Assembly: GCA_003008705.1 (NCBI GenBank)
Contig: PDUO01000001.1
Span: 992,001 to 1,056,000 of the forward strand
DNA: 64,000 bases
From: Pezicula radicicola
Taxonomy: Eukaryota; Ascomycota; Leotiomycetes; Helotiales; Dermateaceae
Reading direction: 5' to 3'
Part shown: positions 58,977 through 64,000 of the stretch, piece after piece
How positions within the stretch are numbered: the first letter of the stretch is position 1
Layout of the letters: each line of letters opens with the position of its first letter
Notes under the pieces: model-generated
Database searches by the model: none
What the model was told of the DNA's origin: nothing
What the model saw: the letters and a program-made list of their open reading frames with translations, nothing else
Made by a program: the position numbers and the translations under genes

Positions 58977-59342
58977 TTTAATGCCTACGTACTTATTACC
59001 TACTTGACCATCAAAAATTTCAAGCTGCCTATTCAGGTCTAAGGTGATCACGTATCACGTGTTCCTCGTTTCGCGCATATAACTTCGTAGTTGGACAATA
59101 CTTTATACAGTACATAGCTCTCGTAGCTCATTATAGGCGCCAAAAAGATGGGGAAGGGCACATATAGTACATAAATAGGCAAATCAATAAAAGTGAAAAG
59201 GGAAAACAAAACCAGTTTGAAAAGCGTCAAACTTGGAAGTCTCCAGCCTCCTCAGTCTTCCCCCGCATTCTTTCCACAGCATTACTGAGTAATTACTCAC
59301 TCAACGGCCCTGGCATCAAAATTCTTTGAGTTCCATTTCGAC
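58977..59342. other. Intergenic, no gene seen
   Basis: 366 bp between the inverted-repeat element and the stop codon of the dynamin-like frame. Confidence 0.45.
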
Positions 59343-61003
59343 TCAAAGACTCTTTGATAGTTCTGGTTGTATGTTTTCGCCCATAGAAGAGTCAATGTTG
59401 ATGCCGGCCAGCAGTTCTTCAATCCGTTCCTCGCTTAGCTGCTTCATAACGAAGTCTTGTGAAAACCCCATGAGTGGGCCTAACGTATCGCTGAGGTAGT
59501 CTTCTATGATGTTGTCTAGGATATCATGGAGGAAGCCTTCTTGTACTACCTATTCAATTATTAGTGTAAGTAAATTGATGACGGAGAAAGCGTTATGGAA
59601 TAGAATGGGATCAATAGACATGACCTTGCAGTGGATTGGTATTAACGGAAGTGAAAACTAGGGATATGAACATACCTCGTAGCATGCCTTGAGCAGGTCA
59701 TGGATCTCATCTTCTCTATTCTTCTGCTGGGAATGATGAAGCTCAGCAAAAAGCTCCATAATAGAATCAGGATCAACGATTGTCAAAGGTTCAAGAAAGC
59801 CTTTCAAGCCTGGATCAACAGATTCGACGCCCTTGAACTCGGGGCCACTAAAGAAACTAGTAGCCGGTCGGCGACTTCTGTACCTTTCAATAGCAGCTTT
59901 GAATCGCAATTCTTGAGAGATCTGTACCTTTCTGACAAAGGCCTCATTATTCGTCTGCAAGATACCATTCGTCCTTCTCTGACATAAATTTGATATCTCC
60001 TCCATCACACGAATTTCTGAAGTGGCGCCAAATTCTTTACATATGAAGTCAACTAGCCTATTTCTTACGTTGCTAGGCAGATCTTGCTCAGCACAGACCG
60101 TATGCATGATCTTAATGGCTACCTCCATTGTCATTGAAGCAATACGCATGCAATGAGATTCAGCAAGCTCCTTCCATTTACTTGTCTGTTTCCTCATAAG
60201 TGGTCTTAAGATTGCTGGATTTGTCACACCGTGTGGTTTTCCGCATTGATTCGCTAGCATCTGGGCTTTGATTTCTGTGTAAATACTGAAGTACTTGGGT
60301 GGCGCAACGGGTTTACGTTCCCTTGTCGGTTTTGAGGGAGATTGTTCTGGCGTTGGAGGCATATCTCCATAGAATTGGAATATCTTCTGTGACAAGGCAA
60401 TATTAACGTGTATGCCTCAACAATATTTAGGTAAGAACATACTTGTGATGGTTTGTCTAGACTAGGCTTTATCTCCGGGTCAAAATCTCCTGTAAACTTC
60501 GGCGACGACTCCATTGGCCATATTGCAGGTGAATGAATTTGGCAAAACTCGTAGAAATGGCCATTGTTCCGAAAATTTATCACGAAAGAGTCATTTTCAA
60601 CCTGTATTCGGCCTCGAAGTTTGAGATCATTAGATGGCAGGTCTGCCGGAGACTTAAGTACTTGGTCCGCGAGAACCTGAAATCGGTGTGCAATGGTTTT
60701 GAGACGCTCTCTCCGGTGACCACGGGTCAACCTTCCAGTCTTGAAAGCATATAGCGAGTAGCATCCCTGGTGAAACAGGGTTACCAAAAGGTTGAATGCT
60801 CCCGAAAATTCTGCATATATGTGTATGCAAAGCAAAAAGAACCAGGATTTCATAAAGAGGGCTGTTGTTCGTATATCTTTGGGAAGATCCATGCGGAGAT
60901 ACTGGAGAAAGCCCATATCTTTTAGGAACTTTAGTGTTCGTTGAAATGGAGCTTCCTCGTAAACAGTTGAACCAGCAATGTGCGGGACTGCAGGTTCCTG
61001 GTG
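59343..61003 (-). CDS. Dynamin-like protein, stalk and GED part only; no GTPase domain seen
   Basis: Three exons joined in phase 0: 60443-61003 (5' border uncertain), 59676-60386 and 59343-59549, together 492 aa. The last exon, GFLHDILDNIIEDYLSDTLG then FSQDFVMKQLSEERIEELL, is a GTPase effector domain C-terminus, and DEIHDLLKACYEVVVQEGFL spans the last splice. KLRGRIQVENDSFVINFRNN and NPAILRPLMRKQTSKWKELA fit the stalk region of fungal dynamin-like proteins. Upstream of about 61003 the frame closes, and no GxxxxGKS, DxxG or TKxD motif was found before the next gene. So it is either an N-terminally truncated relic or the GTPase exons lie outside my reading. Middle part (60700-61000) is poorly recognisable. 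Confidence 0.6.
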
Positions 61004-62093
61004 CTGGAGTTATCCAAAAGGACCAATTTAAATAATGGAGGCACTCAGCAAGGTAGGTGCAAGTACCGAGTGTGATATTTGTGGAGGATGAAAGACAACG
61101 AGGGTTTGTCCGCAGTATGTAGGATTTAAGATCAAGTGATTTTGAATATAGATGCTTATGAAAACCACGTTCTGGAGAAAGCAATCAGAGTATATAAGTG
61201 CAGCCAATATTGCTTGGACACCAATTCTCAGAGCCGTCAGCCTCTGGCTGCATTGATGCTTCTTAGCAAATTTGAAGAAACGATGAATGTTTCCAAAGTC
61301 CAACAAACTTACTCGTTACAGCTATCAGGCCATGACCTGGAAAGAAGGGTGAACAAGTATTCGTAAGGTTGCGTTCCCTAGTAAAGATTACCGACACAGC
61401 GGAAGCGAGCGGGGAGGTTTTGAAAGATCGTACAGTAACAGAACCAATGGTGCTCCATGCCGTTCAAGAAAACTTGCAAAGGAAACATTTATATTTGACC
61501 TAAGAAATACAATACTTTTTTGCGTAGTTTTCAAATAACCCCTTGATAAACACAGCCGCTGTTGTTCGTTGCCGCTCAAATCCAAATGCCAATTCGAACC
61601 GAGTGCAGAGGCGCGGAGGGTAGCACAGCGCTACTGGCTGCAGGAACGGTTAGCGAGGAGTAATTGTACCTATGAGGACATCTCATAAACCTAAGTAACA
61701 ACTTCTTTGTGTGCATACCTAACGCATGGGAGTGAAGAAAGTTTCAGCCTTCTTTTTGACGCAATTTCGACTGTAGGGCACTTGATTTCGGAGAGGGGGG
61801 ACTTGAGGGACTTGAGCACTAGACATAGAGAACCCTTGTGGAAAAGGCCTCATTCCAGCACTGCATCTGAACCCCAGCTTCTAATCCAAAGACCAAGCAA
61901 GTTGTTTCTACTCGGAGAGATTCCGATAATATGATTTCACTACACAATACATGTAGTTCGGATGCGCAACGAGTTTAACTGCAGTATAGAAAAAAAGGTA
62001 GTACGGATTTATCGGAGACAAATAACGCCTAATAAACGACACATGATATCGGTATATGTTTACAAAAAGAAAGAAAATTTCTAGTAGATCAAT
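61004..62093. other. Intergenic, no gene seen
   Basis: 1.1 kb where a dynamin GTPase domain would be expected upstream of the fragment; none was seen in any minus-strand frame. Confidence 0.5.
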
Positions 62094-64000
62094 TCATGGT
62101 AAAACTGCACCCATCCCTGGCTTGACAGAATATGATTCAATTGTGAATTCCAGTTCATTAGTCAACCGCAGCGCCTCTGGATCAAGGTAGACCTTCATGT
62201 CCATGTCGGCCCTTCCCAGATTGAAGACTCTGAAGATAATATAAATCTCGGGATTTACATTGTTGTGGTGAGTGGATGTCATTCTTTGCATCTAAGAAGA
62301 ACTGTTAGCTTTGTCTGGCCCGGGTAGACGTGCAGCAGAATATTCTAGCTTACTCTTTGAAATTGGCTCCTACTCATGAAGAACCTAGTATCGCATGTAT
62401 TTGTGGTCGTCTTGACCTCCAGGAAGTACTTTGGCCGGCGATGTTCCAAATCCAAGCTCAATGGATAACCATTGCTGATTAAAAGTCTTGTGAAATCTCC
62501 CTCGGTATCATGGTAAGCGAGGTCCGCTGTCTCAGTCCCTCTCCATTCTTCAATATTATAGTAACTTGGGTGTTCTCGAACGTGTTTACGAATGGTACTT
62601 TGCCAGTTACCAATACCAAAGTTAGGCAGTGCTCGCTCTAATCTCGTAAGAATTTCAAAAACCTATAGTTTACATTAGCTGGGTGAGTGCGATACTCGAC
62701 AAGGAAAATCGACTTACATAGAGCTCTCCTGCGGCTCCAATCTTTGTATCATGCAGAAAGAGATTTTCTGCCCGGATCCCAAAAGGTGCTATGACCCTTC
62801 ATTGAACGCTTCCCTGTATACTGTCAGACTTGCAACTGTTCATATTTTTCAAACTCACCGAATTCTGTCCAAAAGAATTCTCCTAAAGACTGGGGCGGTC
62901 GTCATTAGCTGGTTTTGGATGGCTTTGTACAAATCTAGAATCCTATCTGGGTCTTCCACCGTAGCGTTCCCTCCGCTACATCGCTTGATACTTTGGAGGA
63001 TATTGAGGTAGAAAGGCAAACTTTCCAAGAAGTTAACCCCGAATCTGGCAAGAAAGTCCCAGTTCAACGTCATGGTATTTGGCCGGTCCACTTCTAGAAA
63101 GGGGAACTCCTCATCACCTCTCAAGAACTGGCCGCAACGACGTTCGAGTGCAGGCGATAACCAGAAAGTTGTGTGCAATGGTAAGTTTAGTTCACCTCGA
63201 CATCGGACTCTAACTTGTGATATTTCGGCAAGCAATTCTCTGGACTCTAGACACAATGGTTCATACGAACTCCAATGAGCTGCTAAAGTACCAATAAACA
63301 TGTCGGGTCGATATTCAGCCAAGTAACGGAAAATAGACGACAGCTGAGATGGGGAGCGCTCATCAGTAAGTCGAGGTTGACGCTTTATTCCAACGTGGTT
63401 GTGAAGCCAGGTAAGCCACGAAGAACGTTGGGCTCCGTGCTCATTAATGTCCTCCGAACTGGTGTAATCATGACTGAGAAAGGAGACATTCATACCAGGA
63501 GCACTTATTGGGGCTGGATGTGGCTGCAAGAGCTCGCGAGCGCCAAATCTGTCATTAGAGTCCAGATATATATCCGCACGAGTCGACACCCTAGAATTTG
63601 AAAGATCAAAGACCCATAGACTTCTTCCGTTAATACGGCAAGTATTTCTGGCGTGATATAAATATCGTAAATGTGCCACAGATACAACTTTACTGATTGT
63701 CCTGCTATCGACAGCATTATGCTTGGCAAAAATATGGTTTGTTACCTCTAGTAATGGGACTTCTCCAATTCCAAGTTTTTCGAACAGTCTTTTCCTTGCC
63801 GTATTTTCGTATGCTGCAGAATGAACAAGCCGCAGCCCAAGGTCAGTCGGTATTCTTATCCCAACTGATTCGGGAAAATTGATTTCACCAACATCGGCAG
63901 AAACATAAGTTCCATCTTGCAATGGAATGAATGGAATTTGCCTCAATGAACTTTCCCATGGCCCAGCGAACATTCCTTCAAGCGCGAAGACTTTGCAAAG
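62094..64000 (-). CDS. C-terminal part of a large NOV-like protein with DUF3883 nuclease-like domain (5' end beyond window)
   Basis: Partial gene: exons 62859 to beyond 64000, 62718-62796, 62354-62662 and 62094-62291, all in phase, with about 575 residues visible. IPLQDGTYVSADVGEINFPE and RIPTDLGLRLVHSAAYENTA, with LFEKLGIGEV, resemble the middle of large fungal proteins that carry an Hsp90-like (sacsin/NO VEIN type) ATPase at the N-terminus; that domain is off-window and is inferred. After the 79-nt exon, GAAGELYVFEILTRLE, then TADLAYHD and KYFLEVKTTTNTCDTRFFMS form the Glu...Asp...E-V-K pattern of the DUF3883 domain, a PD-(D/E)xK-like fold. It ends SVKPGMGAVLP. One acceptor ends AAG (62797). 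Role unknown; in plants NOV affects development, and in prokaryotes such domains sit in defence genes. Confidence 0.75.

Noticed and set aside
58845..59042. Frame with NSLDLG repeats as a protein gene
   Set aside because: It is the 18-bp repeat of the inverted-repeat element read in phase (18 is a multiple of 3); the same reading occurs at 12072 in a decayed copy.

Overview
The window looks like nuclear DNA of a filamentous ascomycete (Pezizomycotina). A leotiomycete is a reasonable guess, but the sequence alone does not settle it. The grounds are short GT-AG introns (about 47-110 nt) in most genes, a dispersed 119-nt 5S rRNA gene, fungal gene families (fungal bicupin oxalate decarboxylase, HET domain, Slt2-type MAP kinase, DUF3455), and AT-rich transposon relics full of TAG/TAA stops, as repeat-induced point mutation (RIP) leaves them. 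Exon joins were worked out by hand from splice signals and reading frame; in every complete recognised gene the joined length is a multiple of three.

1-32 kb is gene-dense housekeeping DNA. In order it carries a quinone oxidoreductase, eIF3i, a trifunctional C1-tetrahydrofolate synthase with a mitochondrial presequence, a secreted oxalate decarboxylase, Alg13, mitoribosomal mS35, a fatty aldehyde dehydrogenase, a coiled-coil protein with a triplicated C-terminal motif, AP-3 mu, a small complex I assembly-type protein, a six-helix membrane protein, exosome Rrp4, a zinc alcohol dehydrogenase, a Ups1/PRELI protein, cytosolic TrpRS and an orphan. Three divergent pairs share short promoters: eIF3i/C1-THF synthase, Alg13/mS35 and the membrane protein/Rrp4.

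32-47 kb is poor in genes and rich in repeats. It holds two Tc1/mariner relics of identical length (1520 bp between TIR ends) in opposite orientation, a degenerate tandem repeat, a DUF3455 secreted protein, an FAD monooxygenase with a one-base frameshift, a 5S rRNA gene and an eroded HET-domain gene. 47-58 kb returns to ordinary genes: aminodeoxychorismate lyase, Tom70, the cell-wall MAP kinase and a secreted serine carboxypeptidase. 59-64 kb holds a dynamin-like protein with no visible GTPase domain, then the C-terminal part of a large protein ending in a DUF3883-like nuclease fold, cut by the window edge.

An 18-bp minisatellite unit (consensus near GTAACTCACTTGATTTAG) occurs at about ten loci. 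At three of them it, or sequence like it, sits inside a small inverted-repeat element with termini TACCGTACGAATTGG. One copy lies in an intron with a 5-bp flanking duplication. This element family is the strongest candidate here for something not yet described.
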